From assembly GCA_017416505.1 (NCBI GenBank), contig JAFQCI010000058.1:1-13725 (forward strand): a stretch of 13,725 nt of DNA, in the 5' to 3' direction. Below are positions 1-6,405 of this stretch, piece after piece (the stretch's first letter is position 1; each line of letters starts with the position of its first letter). Under the pieces are notes generated by a model. That model made no database searches. It was given only the letters and a program-made list of their open reading frames with translations, and was not told the DNA's origin. The position numbers and the translations under genes are program-made. The DNA comes from Lachnospiraceae bacterium. GTDB taxonomy: Bacteria; Bacillota_A; Clostridia; Lachnospirales; Lachnospiraceae.

Positions 1-53
1 CGAACAGTCAAAGCTGTAGTAGTATAGATACAGATCCACAGTGCTTTAAGTAT

Positions 54-59
54 TATAAT
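54..59 (+). promoter_or_regulatory. Possible -10 box upstream of the ykvA-like gene
   Basis: A perfect TATAAT lies about 90 bp upstream of the first gene. No good -35 hexamer sits 17 bp before it, so this rests on the -10 alone. An AAAGGAG motif at 92-98 is followed only by a six-codon frame and does not fit the downstream start. Nothing else in 1-127 could be supported as a gene. Confidence 0.25.
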
Positions 60-148
60 GGAGTATTCAATAAAACCCAAGAGTTTGGGAGAAAGGAGAA
101 TAATCCATTACCCTCAAAAGAGGATAATTGGATTATACGTGCGGTAGT

Positions 149-514
149 ATGTCTTTAAAGGAAAGAGCCAAAACATTAAAAAAGAATATTCCGGCAGTAT
201 TTCTGGCTTTAAAGGATAAAGAAACGCCAATTCTTGCGAAAGTATTGGCAGGCATTACAGTAGCCTATGCTTTATCACCAATTGATTTGATTCCGGACTT
301 TGTTCCTGTTTTGGGATACTTGGATGATGTAATTATATTACCTTTATTAATTGCATTGACAATAAAACTGATTCCAGAGGCTAAGTTTAAGGAATGCAGC
401 GAAAAGGCAGAAGGAATGTGGGAAAATGGAAAACCAAAGAAATGGTATTATGCAATTCCTATTATGCTAATTTGGTTGTTGCTTATCTTATTAATTTTAA
501 AAGTAATTTTGTAA
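149..514 (+). CDS. YkvA family (DUF1232) small membrane protein
   Basis: This 121-residue protein belongs to the YkvA/DUF1232 family. The family hallmark is visible at about residues 36-60: YALSPIDLIPDFVPVLGYLD, followed by a hydrophobic stretch. A second hydrophobic segment covers about residues 100-121, so the protein is probably an inner-membrane protein with two membrane segments and a basic N-terminus. The biochemical role of the family is unknown. Start choice is uncertain. The ATG at 149 gives the usual family N-terminus (MSLKERAK) but has no clear ribosome binding site. A TTG at 128 in the same frame is preceded by AAAAGAGG with only four bases between. The gene is monocistronic, ending at a strong terminator 40 bp downstream. 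Family assignment is firm; function is not. Confidence 0.85.
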   Translation: MSLKERAKTLKKNIPAVFLALKDKETPILAKVLAGITVAYALSPIDLIPDFVPVLGYLDDVIILPLLIALTIKLIPEAKFKECSEKAEGMWENGKPKKWYYAIPIMLIWLLLILLILKVIL

Positions 515-552
515 TGAAGATTTAGTTAATACAAATAGTATGGCTGATTTTG

Positions 553-611
553 AAAGAAGCAAGACTTATTTCAAATGAAAATAAGAACTTGCTTCTTTTA
601 GATTTTTCCTT
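553..611 (+). terminator. Rho-independent terminator after the ykvA-like gene
   Basis: An 11-bp perfect outer stem (AAAGAAGCAAG / CTTGCTTCTTT, 553-563 with 588-598) continues inward after one mismatch as CTTATTT / AAATAAG with a small loop. T-rich sequence follows (596-599, then 603-607 and 610-614). It closes the only gene upstream of it on this strand. Confidence 0.8.
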
Positions 612-626
612 TTTACACCCTCGTAA

Positions 627-667
627 ATAAGCCACCTGTCAAGATTTCCTCCTTCCAAGTGGCTTAT
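627..667. other. Intergenic hairpin with a Shine-Dalgarno-like loop
   Basis: A perfect 9-bp stem (ATAAGCCAC 627-635 with GTGGCTTAT 659-667) encloses a 23-nt loop. The plus-strand loop reads TTTCCTCCTT, the complement of a ribosome binding site. The minus strand shows AAGGAGGAAA. Neither side has a clean T-run, so a simple terminator is not obvious. The rest of the spacer 515-868 holds the terminator before it, a repeat copy at 729-754, and no reading frame I would support. Confidence 0.5.
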
Positions 668-728
668 CTATATCAATAATTAAATGTCAAGAATACTGCT
701 ATCACAGTTTTCTTTACTCCCCTATGGT

Positions 729-754
729 GTTACTGTTCATACATGAACAGTAAC
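729..754. repeat. Palindromic intergenic repeat, copy 1
   Basis: Perfect 12-bp inverted arms GTTACTGTTCAT and ATGAACAGTAAC are separated by two bases. Related copies lie at 4875-4902 and 13584-13618. A run of six T follows on the plus strand at 761-766, so this copy could act as a terminator for plus-strand read-through. On the minus strand, downstream of the ABC transporter gene, no T-run follows. Confidence 0.65.
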
Positions 755-868
755 TATTGGTTTTTTCATGACAAATTCAAAAATTCCCCGTTTTATTTAT
801 ACATACTCTAAATTACTAAGCTCCAATTACTTATGACATATTTTCCAAACTGTCCATGCTATCATTTT

Positions 869-3800
869 TTATTCTGACCTTAATGCAACTACAGGGTCTT
901 TCTTAGCTGCACTTCTGGATGGAATCAAACCTGCAATCAAAGTAAGTACCACACTGATGATTACAAGAATAATGGCAGCAGGTATTGGTAAAAATGCGCT
1001 TAAATTATTGATTCCGGTTAAACTATGAATTACCAAATTAATTGGTATGCAAAGCAAGTAAGTTACTACAACACCTAACAATCCGGAAGAAAATCCGATG
1101 ATAACCGTTTCTGCATTAAACATACTGGATACATCTCTTTTTGAAGCACCGATTGCTCTTAAAATACCGATTTCCTTTGTTCTTTCCTGTACGGAAATCA
1201 GAGTGATAACGCCTATCATAATAGAGGATACAATTAATGAAATGGCTACAAATGCAATCAATACATAAGTGATGGTATTAATAATAGTGGTTACAGAAGA
1301 CATCATAATTCCAACATAATCTGTATATTTTATTTTGGACATTTCTTCTTTATCTTTGTTGTATTCAGAAATTGCATCTACAATTACGTCTTTGTTTTCG
1401 AAGGTTGAGGCATAAATATTAATTGCAGATGGTTCTTCAAGATCCACATATCCCATTTCTTTTAGATTATCTTCATAGGTGGAATCCGAAAATTCCATAA
1501 TTGAATCATAGTATAATGCACATTGTTCCTTAGTATAAGTTTGAACTTCGGCATCTAATGCTGCTGCAAGGTCTGCAGGATTTTGCATTGCCATTTGTTC
1601 TTGTACCTGCATTTCATACTGTGCTTTTATCTGTTGACTCATCATATAAGTAAAGTTTTCGGTAATGTCTTCATCCGTCATAGCTTCAATATAGGATTGA
1701 ATATCTTCTACGCTCATTCCCATTTGTTCTGTCAATGCCTGAATCATAGTCGCTTCCATAGCAGCTCTATCCATGCCCTGCATTGCTTCTTGGGTCATAG
1801 CTAAAAGTTGTTCTTCTGGAAGAACACTCATCACCTTAATATATACTTCCGCTTTCTTTGTTTCGTCTAATTTTTGAATATAATCTTTTAATTCCGCTTC
1901 TTTTTCATCCTCTGTTAAGTTTCCTGTTGTAGTTTTGAAAGGAAGACCTGTGAAAATGTCGGTTGAATCATCTGCAAGCTGTGCATTAATTGCATCTGAA
2001 AACTTAGAATGTTCAATTACATATTCTGTAAGTTTACTTGTGTATGCAATAGAACCTGTAAGCATTGGAACGGTAGTATCCTCATTTGGTCGAATGATAC
2101 CGGTAACCTTAAGTGGAATACCATTGTCATACAAGTACTGCAAACCTGCTTCTGTTTCTCTTAAATCAGTATAGGTTCCTGTATTTTCATCATATGTAAA
2201 GCATTCTGAATTTAATATTGTGATAAATTCCATATCACAAATTTCTTCATAAGTCCAGCTCTTGTTATCATTTACCAGTTCCTTGCCATCTTTCGCAGCA
2301 GCCATAATTTCATCCATTTTTTCTCTGGATTCCAAACCAAGAGCATACAATGTCATATCATCAAGTTCATTGTTTTCATCCAAAACAAGTACGATTTCAT
2401 TGTAACTGTTTGGCCATTCACCATAAACAACATCATATTGCTTCTTAACTACATCACTGATTGCTGCTCCATTGTCACCTGGAAGCATCTCCTGCCACAG
2501 ATTAAAGGATGCCCCGGAAGCTGACATCATGGAGGAAGAGGCACTATCCATAAACATAGAACTGCTATTTGCCATAGCAGACATATCCATTCCCATATAT
2601 TCCATTGCCAAGTCCTGTAAAAGCTCCATGGTATCAGAACGAATAATAGTTCCATCTACGTTTTTAGTATAAACTAATAAATCCAAGTCATAGGAATATT
2701 GAACTCCATTTACTGCTTCATAAAGTCCTGTGTCACTGTCTTCATTCAGACGTTCCTGCTCCAAATATCTCTTAAAGCTTTTCAAGTCATTTTCCGTAGT
2801 TTCAACATTGCTTAAAGCATCCATGATTTCGTATACAGCGGATTTCTTATATACCGCATTTTTATCATGCTCTGCTTCAGAATTTGCAACATTCATAAAA
2901 GTTTCCATAAGACTACTTAAATCACTGTTCGTCTTTTGAATCGTCAAAGGATAGGAAGAAAGGGTTTCTTCCTGGATATCATCAATGTATCTTGTAAATC
3001 CCTGCGAAACAGCTAATACCAAAGCAATTCCTATGATACCGATACTTCCGGCAAAAGCGGTAAGAGTGGTTCGTCCTTTTTTGGTAAATAGATTTTTTAG
3101 AGAAAGAGAGAAAGCGGTACCAAAAGACATAGAAGGTTTCTTTACCTTTGAAGCATTCTCCTGTTCCGATTTATCTTTCATTTCTTCCATCTGGCACTCT
3201 TTTGGTGTAAGTGGTGCCGAGTCATCTACCATACGTCCATCCAGCATACGAATGATTCGGGAGGAATATTTTTCTGCAAGTTCTGGATTGTGAGTTACCA
3301 TAACGATAAGTCTGTCTTTTGAAATTTCTTTCAAAATATCCATTACCTGAATACTTGTTTCTGTATCCAACGCTCCCGTAGGTTCATCTGCAAGAATGAT
3401 ATCCGGATTATTTACCAACGCTCTTGCTATGGCAACACGTTGCATTTGTCCACCGGACATTTCACTTGGTTTCTTTGACAACTGATTTCCTAAACCTACA
3501 TCTTCCAAAGCCTTTATGGCACGTTCTTTTCTTTCCGCCTTTGAAACTCCTGTAAGAGTCAGGGCAAGTTCAACGTTTTGTAAAACGGTCTGATGTGGAA
3601 TCAGGTTATAACTTTGGAATACAAAACCAATGGAATGGTTTCGATAAGTATCCCAATCTCTGTCATTAAAATCTTTTGTGGACTTACCATTAATAATTAA
3701 ATCACCTTCTGTGTACTGGTCCAGACCACCAATGATATTAAGCATGGTGGTTTTTCCACAACCTGAAGGTCCTAAAATAGATACAAATTCGCTTTTACGG

Positions 3801-3883
3801 AATTTTAAATCAATTCCTTTTAACGCATGTACCACGCCGCTGCCGGCAGGATAATCTTTTTTTATCCCTTTTAATTCAAGCAT
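869..3883 (-). CDS. ABC transporter, ATPase fused to FtsX/MacB-type permease
   Basis: This 1004-residue protein carries an N-terminal ABC ATPase (about 1-225). It has Walker A GPSGCGKT at 38-45, Q-loop Q90, signature SGGQ at 143-146, Walker B with DEPTG at 166-170 and H-loop H198. A first membrane segment lies near 276-295. A very large outer domain (about 300-860) follows, then three C-terminal membrane segments (about 863-893, 924-948, 967-988) carrying the FtsX motif QERTKEIGILRAIGASKRD. This four-helix topology is that of type VII (MacB/LolCDE/FtsX) exporters, which usually transmit force across the membrane rather than run a classic transport channel. The outer domain has two methionine-rich stretches (419-453 and 685-766). 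AAAGGAG lies 10 bp before the ATG. It is divergent from, and shares an operator with, the two-component operon. The substrate is unknown; antimicrobial peptide or envelope-stress roles are plausible inferences. Confidence 0.9.
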   Translation of the reverse strand: MLELKGIKKDYPAGSGVVHALKGIDLKFRKSEFVSILGPSGCGKTTMLNIIGGLDQYTEGDLIINGKSTKDFNDRDWDTYRNHSIGFVFQSYNLIPHQTVLQNVELALTLTGVSKAERKERAIKALEDVGLGNQLSKKPSEMSGGQMQRVAIARALVNNPDIILADEPTGALDTETSIQVMDILKEISKDRLIVMVTHNPELAEKYSSRIIRMLDGRMVDDSAPLTPKECQMEEMKDKSEQENASKVKKPSMSFGTAFSLSLKNLFTKKGRTTLTAFAGSIGIIGIALVLAVSQGFTRYIDDIQEETLSSYPLTIQKTNSDLSSLMETFMNVANSEAEHDKNAVYKKSAVYEIMDALSNVETTENDLKSFKRYLEQERLNEDSDTGLYEAVNGVQYSYDLDLLVYTKNVDGTIIRSDTMELLQDLAMEYMGMDMSAMANSSSMFMDSASSSMMSASGASFNLWQEMLPGDNGAAISDVVKKQYDVVYGEWPNSYNEIVLVLDENNELDDMTLYALGLESREKMDEIMAAAKDGKELVNDNKSWTYEEICDMEFITILNSECFTYDENTGTYTDLRETEAGLQYLYDNGIPLKVTGIIRPNEDTTVPMLTGSIAYTSKLTEYVIEHSKFSDAINAQLADDSTDIFTGLPFKTTTGNLTEDEKEAELKDYIQKLDETKKAEVYIKVMSVLPEEQLLAMTQEAMQGMDRAAMEATMIQALTEQMGMSVEDIQSYIEAMTDEDITENFTYMMSQQIKAQYEMQVQEQMAMQNPADLAAALDAEVQTYTKEQCALYYDSIMEFSDSTYEDNLKEMGYVDLEEPSAINIYASTFENKDVIVDAISEYNKDKEEMSKIKYTDYVGIMMSSVTTIINTITYVLIAFVAISLIVSSIMIGVITLISVQERTKEIGILRAIGASKRDVSSMFNAETVIIGFSSGLLGVVVTYLLCIPINLVIHSLTGINNLSAFLPIPAAIILVIISVVLTLIAGLIPSRSAAKKDPVVALRSE

Positions 3884-3909
3884 TTTCCTTCATCTCCTTT
3901 ACAAATGGT

Positions 3910-3930
3910 ATTGTATCTTTCCCTTCTCAA
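3910..3930 (-). promoter_or_regulatory. Activator-type promoter of the ABC transporter gene
   Basis: On the minus strand a TACAAT -10 (3915-3910) stands exactly 10 bp downstream of a TTGAG pentamer (3930-3926). No consensus -35 exists at 17 bp. This fits a promoter where a bound response regulator replaces the -35 contact. Confidence 0.6.
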
Positions 3931-3985
3931 ATTTTCTTCAACTTTATCTCAATTTTAGGTGAGATTTCGTTGAGGTTGCGTTGAG
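3926..3985. promoter_or_regulatory. Divergent operator: six pentamers at 11-bp steps
   Basis: Pentamers start at 3926 (CTCAA), 3937 (TTCAA), 3948 (CTCAA), 3959 (GTGAG), 3970 (TTGAG) and 3981 (TTGAG). All are exactly 11 bp apart. The first three are the reverse complement orientation of the last three, so the array is mirror-symmetric around 3955/3956. Direct repeats with an 11-bp period are the known binding mode of OmpR/PhoB-type dimers. The regulator encoded next door is the obvious candidate to bind, though that is inferred. Confidence 0.7.
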
Positions 3986-4001
3986 TTTCGAATTTTATAA
4001 T
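3981..4001 (+). promoter_or_regulatory. Activator-type promoter of the response regulator operon
   Basis: The last TTGAG pentamer (3981-3985) is followed after exactly 10 bp by a perfect TATAAT (3996-4001). The geometry is identical to that of the opposing promoter, and no normal -35 is present. Transcription from here would give a leader of roughly 185 nt containing two hairpins. Confidence 0.65.
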
Positions 4002-4010
4002 ATGATACCA

Positions 4011-4065
4011 GGGTCAAAAGGTCATACTTTTCATGCTTGCATGAAAAAGTATGACTTTGAGACCC
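4011..4065. other. Long nested hairpin in the regulator leader
   Basis: Outer arms GGGTC (4011-4015) and GACCC (4061-4065) enclose a near-perfect 16-bp stem: GTCATACTTTTCATGC (4021-4036) with 4039-4055, which has one extra A. The loop is very tight. No T-run follows, so it does not look like a terminator. It begins at about the predicted transcription start and may be an inserted intergenic repeat element. Confidence 0.6.
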
Positions 4066-4114
4066 GCAAAACATGAGAAAGTAGCCCAAATAGGGCGGAT
4101 TTCGAATGTTTTTA

Positions 4115-4146
4115 GAATTGCGGGAGCACAAAGTGCGTAGCAATTC
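4115..4146. other. Second leader hairpin, two-tier stem
   Basis: Outer arms GAATTGC (4115-4121) and GCAATTC (4140-4146) enclose an internal loop and an inner stem GCAC / GTGC with an AAA loop (4126-4136). It lies 50 bp upstream of the response regulator start, between the first leader hairpin and the ribosome binding site. The same two-tier design recurs at 13620-13665. Confidence 0.5.
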
Positions 4147-4195
4147 GTGATATCATATGATAAACTAAAAGAAATCAGGAAAGGACTTTTTAGAA

Positions 4196-4864
4196 ATGTT
4201 TAAAATACTTGTTGTGGAAGACGATACCGACTTAAACCATTTGTTCTGTAAGGCATTAAGACAAAATAACCACCAGCCCTTTGGAGCATATAATGTGGAG
4301 GAAGCCTTTGAAATTCTTGATAAGGAATATATCGATTTAATCATTACCGATATTATGATGCCGGGAACCAATGGCTTTGAATTTATCCGTCAATTACGGG
4401 ATTCCCAAATTGACCTGCCGGTATTAATTATCACTGCCAAAAGTGATATTTTGGACAAACAAACCGGATTTATGGCAGGTGCAGATGATTATATGGTAAA
4501 ACCCATCGATATTAATGAAATGTTATTTCGGGTGACTGCCCTTTTACGTCGTGCAAAAAGTGTCAGTGAACAAAAACTGACCTTCGGCAATACAATTTTA
4601 GAATACACAACCTGGACTGTTACAGATAATAACGGAACCCAGACCTTACCACAGAAAGAATTTCAGCTTTTATATAAACTGCTTTCCTATCCGGGACAAA
4701 TTTTTACCCGCCAGCAAATATTGGATGATATCTGGGGAATTGAGCAGGAAGATTCCCATACTTTAGATGTCCACATCAGCAGGCTACGAGAACGATTTAA
4801 AAACAATTCTGATTTTGAAATCGTAACCATTCGTGGCTTAGGATATCGGGCAGTAAAAATATAA
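4196..4864 (+). CDS. OmpR-family DNA-binding response regulator
   Basis: This 222-residue protein has a receiver domain (about 1-118) with acidic pocket E8, D9 and D10, phospho-acceptor D52 in ITDIMMPG, T80 and K102. All the expected key residues are present. A winged-helix effector domain (about 128-222) follows, with the typical ending IVTIRGLGYRAVKI. It should be phosphorylated by the kinase encoded 73 bp downstream and bind direct repeats as a dimer. The ATG is preceded by AAAGGA about 10 bases upstream. The leader is long and structured. Divergent placement opposite the ABC transporter, with a shared mirror-image operator, suggests the regulator activates both itself and the transporter. 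The family is certain; the signal and full regulon are not. Confidence 0.92.
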   Translation: MFKILVVEDDTDLNHLFCKALRQNNHQPFGAYNVEEAFEILDKEYIDLIITDIMMPGTNGFEFIRQLRDSQIDLPVLIITAKSDILDKQTGFMAGADDYMVKPIDINEMLFRVTALLRRAKSVSEQKLTFGNTILEYTTWTVTDNNGTQTLPQKEFQLLYKLLSYPGQIFTRQQILDDIWGIEQEDSHTLDVHISRLRERFKNNSDFEIVTIRGLGYRAVKI

Positions 4865-4874
4865 CTGAATCTAT

Positions 4875-4902
4875 CGTTACTGTCCGCACGTGAACAGTAA
4901 CG
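4875..4902. repeat. Palindromic intergenic repeat, copy 2
   Basis: CGTTACTGT (4875-4883) and ACAGTAACG (4894-4902) form a 9-bp stem with a 10-base loop. The copy sits inside the operon, between the regulator stop and the kinase ribosome binding site, with no T-run after it. The loop differs from copy 1, while the GTTACTGT/ACAGTAAC arms are kept. Confidence 0.6.
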
Positions 4903-4937
4903 AATTATCACTTTTCATATGGAGGCTTTCACAAAAT

Positions 4938-6008
4938 ATGGATCAGAATAATATAAAAGATAAGGCACGAAAGATTAAAACTTATAAAATGCGAAAACGT
5001 ATTTTATCAAGATTTTTTGTAATTGTTTCTCTTGGAATCTTAATCACTACTTTTATTGTATATCTATTTGAAAAACATGGAATGTATTTACCAAATATCA
5101 AAAATCATTCTTTAGGCATTTTTGGTATTTGTATTTTTTGTATGATTTTTTCTCATTTTGGCTCCTATATTGCCATTGACCAGATTTTCGGTCCCTTGGA
5201 ACAAATCAGTAAAGCTGCCAAAAAAGTTGCAAAGGGTGATTATACGGTACAATTAGATTACAAGGGAAACATCGAAGAATTCGAAAGTACCATAAGAAAT
5301 TTTAATTCCATGGTGCGGGAACTAAATTCTGTAGAGATGATAAGAAATGATTTTATTGCGAATGTTTCCCATGAATTTAAGACTCCCCTTGCCTCTGTTA
5401 CAGGATATGTTACTCTTTTGCAGGATTCTGACTTAACCGAAGCAGAACGAGAGGAATATGTGAAAAAAATCTTTTTTAATATTGAAAAACTAAATGATTT
5501 AACAGAAAATATTTTAAGACTTTCGAAACTTGAAAATCAAAATTGTCTGGCAGCCCCTGTTCACTATCGTCTTGATGAACAAATCCGAGAAGCCATTGTA
5601 CTATTAGAACCAAAATGGAGTCAGAAACAAATAAATCTTGACATTGACCTGGAAAAAATTCATTATACCGGGCAACAAGCTCTTTTATTTCAGGTGTGGG
5701 TAAATCTCATTGGAAATGCCATTAAATTTTCTGATATCAAAAGTGAAATATCCATTAAATTAGAAAAAGACCAGCAGAAAATCAAGGTTCTTGTCAGTGA
5801 CACAGGAATCGGAATGTCCCCTGAAACCCAAGCCCATATTTTCGATAAATTTTATCAAGGGGATACTTCCAGACGTTCCCAGGGAAATGGATTAGGACTT
5901 GCACTCTGCAAAGAAATTCTGGATAAATGCAAAGGTAAGATTTATGTCACAAGCGAAGTCGGGAACGGCTCGGTATTTATGGTGGTGCTGGATGTAGAGG
6001 AAGGATAA
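4938..6008 (+). CDS. Membrane sensor histidine kinase
   Basis: This is a 356-residue kinase. Two membrane helices lie at about 27-44 and 59-81, separated by only about 14 residues, so there is almost no outer sensing domain. A HAMP linker (about 82-134) follows. The phospho-acceptor motif NVSHEFKTPL places H145 in the dimerisation helix. The ATPase domain shows the N-box NLIGNAIKF (about 256-264), G1 DTGIG (about 288), F-box FDKFYQGD and G2 GNGLGLAL (about 316-323). The tiny outer loop is typical of intramembrane-sensing kinases, which often read signals through a partner ABC transporter. Here the divergent transporter is the natural partner, but this is inference. The ATG at 4938 is chosen with GGAGG 12 bases upstream. 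A GTG at 4890 lies within the palindromic repeat and is less likely. Confidence 0.9.
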   Translation: MDQNNIKDKARKIKTYKMRKRILSRFFVIVSLGILITTFIVYLFEKHGMYLPNIKNHSLGIFGICIFCMIFSHFGSYIAIDQIFGPLEQISKAAKKVAKGDYTVQLDYKGNIEEFESTIRNFNSMVRELNSVEMIRNDFIANVSHEFKTPLASVTGYVTLLQDSDLTEAEREEYVKKIFFNIEKLNDLTENILRLSKLENQNCLAAPVHYRLDEQIREAIVLLEPKWSQKQINLDIDLEKIHYTGQQALLFQVWVNLIGNAIKFSDIKSEISIKLEKDQQKIKVLVSDTGIGMSPETQAHIFDKFYQGDTSRRSQGNGLGLALCKEILDKCKGKIYVTSEVGNGSVFMVVLDVEEG

Positions 6009-6041
6009 AGAGAAAATTGTTATATCAAATTTATTTCATCT

Positions 6042-6059
6042 TTCTAATTTAGAATTTTT
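6042..6059 (+). terminator. Weak terminator candidate after the kinase gene
   Basis: A short TTCTA / TAGAA stem with a three-base loop is followed by five T. The stem is too small to be convincing. Read-through could be caught by the strong terminator at 6200-6240. Confidence 0.25.
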
Positions 6060-6096
6060 ACCAATATACCATCTTACAAAACTCGCTACAGCTTTG

Positions 6097-6125
6097 TTGA
6101 CATTATATGTATTCTGTAGTACAAT
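6097..6125 (+). promoter_or_regulatory. Consensus sigma-A promoter of a putative antisense RNA
   Basis: A perfect -35 TTGACA (6097-6102) and -10 TACAAT (6120-6125) are separated by exactly 17 bp. It is among the strongest promoter matches in the window, yet no protein gene follows it on this strand. Predicted start is near 6132. Confidence 0.75.
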
Positions 6126-6136
6126 ATTAACAAAGG

Positions 6137-6163
6137 AAAAGCACCCACTCCAAAGTGGATGCT
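6137..6163 (-). terminator. Terminator for the minus-strand peptide transcript
   Basis: Read on the minus strand, AGCATCCACT (6163-6154) pairs with AGTGGGTGCT (6149-6140) with one G-U pair and a four-base loop. TTTT, then CC and TTTG follow. It would end the transcript of the small hydrophobic peptide just inside the start of the opposing RNA. Confidence 0.55.
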
Positions 6164-6199
6164 CCCAGTTGAGTATTTATTTACCTCTCATTGAGAGGC

Positions 6200-6240
6200 G
6201 CCTCTCCTGTTTGCAGACAGGAGAGGCATTTTTATTTTCT
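6200..6240 (+). terminator. Strong Rho-independent terminator of the small RNA
   Basis: An 11-bp perfect GC-rich stem (GCCTCTCCTGT 6200-6210 with ACAGGAGAGGC 6217-6227) and a 6-base loop are followed by ATTTTTATTTT. The 5' arm can also pair with GAGAGG at 6193-6198, which in turn pairs with CCTCTC at 6184-6189, so alternative folds are possible. Confidence 0.85.
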
Positions 6241-6348
6241 CTTATTTCTCTTATCGAGAAAGGAAAACAACATAATTAATAAGTTACCGAAAGATATCAG
6301 TATTCCTAATATCCCAATGAATATCATAATCAAAAGCTTGCTTATCAT
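6232..6348 (-). CDS. Small hydrophobic peptide, putative type I toxin
   Basis: This 38-residue frame encodes a peptide with one continuous membrane-spanning stretch (about residues 5-31) and a charged C-terminal tail DKRNKRK. The core ISFGNLLIMLF resembles the small holin-like toxin family of Firmicutes (from memory, not a search). These peptides insert in the membrane and are kept silent by an antisense RNA. The stop codon abuts the strong hairpin at 6200-6227. A minus-strand terminator follows at 6137-6163, and a consensus promoter drives an RNA against the 3' end. The ATG at 6348 has no well-spaced ribosome binding site: AAGAGG lies 17 bases upstream. The frame stays open upstream without a start codon. 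No clear toxin promoter was found, so it may use a long leader or be co-transcribed with the 412-residue gene upstream. Confidence 0.6.
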   Translation of the reverse strand: MISKLLIMIFIGILGILISFGNLLIMLFSFLDKRNKRK

Positions 6349-6405
6349 TTGAAAAAGTTGCCAAACCTCTTGTGAGCCATTTTTTAATGGAAAATAATAA
6401 AAAAT

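Larger units (their letters stand above)
6132..6240 (+). ncRNA. Putative antisense small RNA (type I antitoxin)
   Basis: A strong promoter and a strong terminator 75-110 bp downstream define an RNA of roughly 105-110 nt with no convincing reading frame. It folds into a first hairpin (6140-6149 with 6154-6163, a perfect 10-bp stem), a small CCTCTC / GAGAGG hairpin (6184-6198) and the terminator stem. It is complementary to the stop codon and 3' untranslated region of the small hydrophobic peptide gene on the other strand. This is the layout of 3'-overlapping type I systems such as txpA/RatA and bsrG/SR4. Role as an antitoxin is inferred. Confidence 0.6.

Noticed and set aside
1583..3293. Several plus-strand frames inside the ABC transporter gene
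   Set aside because: They are out-of-frame shadows of a clearly coding minus-strand gene, with low-complexity composition and no ribosome binding sites.
869..3883. Calling the transporter BceAB
   Set aside because: The permease has one N-terminal and three C-terminal helices on the same chain as the ATPase, not the separate ten-helix BceB layout.
3955..4143. Minus-strand 62-residue frame upstream of the ABC gene
   Set aside because: It is made of the operator and hairpin sequences and has no start signal.
4005..4195. Known riboswitch or T-box leader before the response regulator
   Set aside because: No conserved riboswitch core, specifier loop or T-box sequence could be recognised, and there is no terminator.
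4890..4937. GTG start extending the kinase by 16 residues
   Set aside because: The GTG lies inside the palindromic repeat and lacks a ribosome binding site; the ATG at 4938 has GGAGG upstream.
6094..6279. Plus-strand 61-residue frame across the small RNA region
   Set aside because: It runs straight through the promoter -35 and a strong terminator, has no ribosome binding site and no protein-like pattern.
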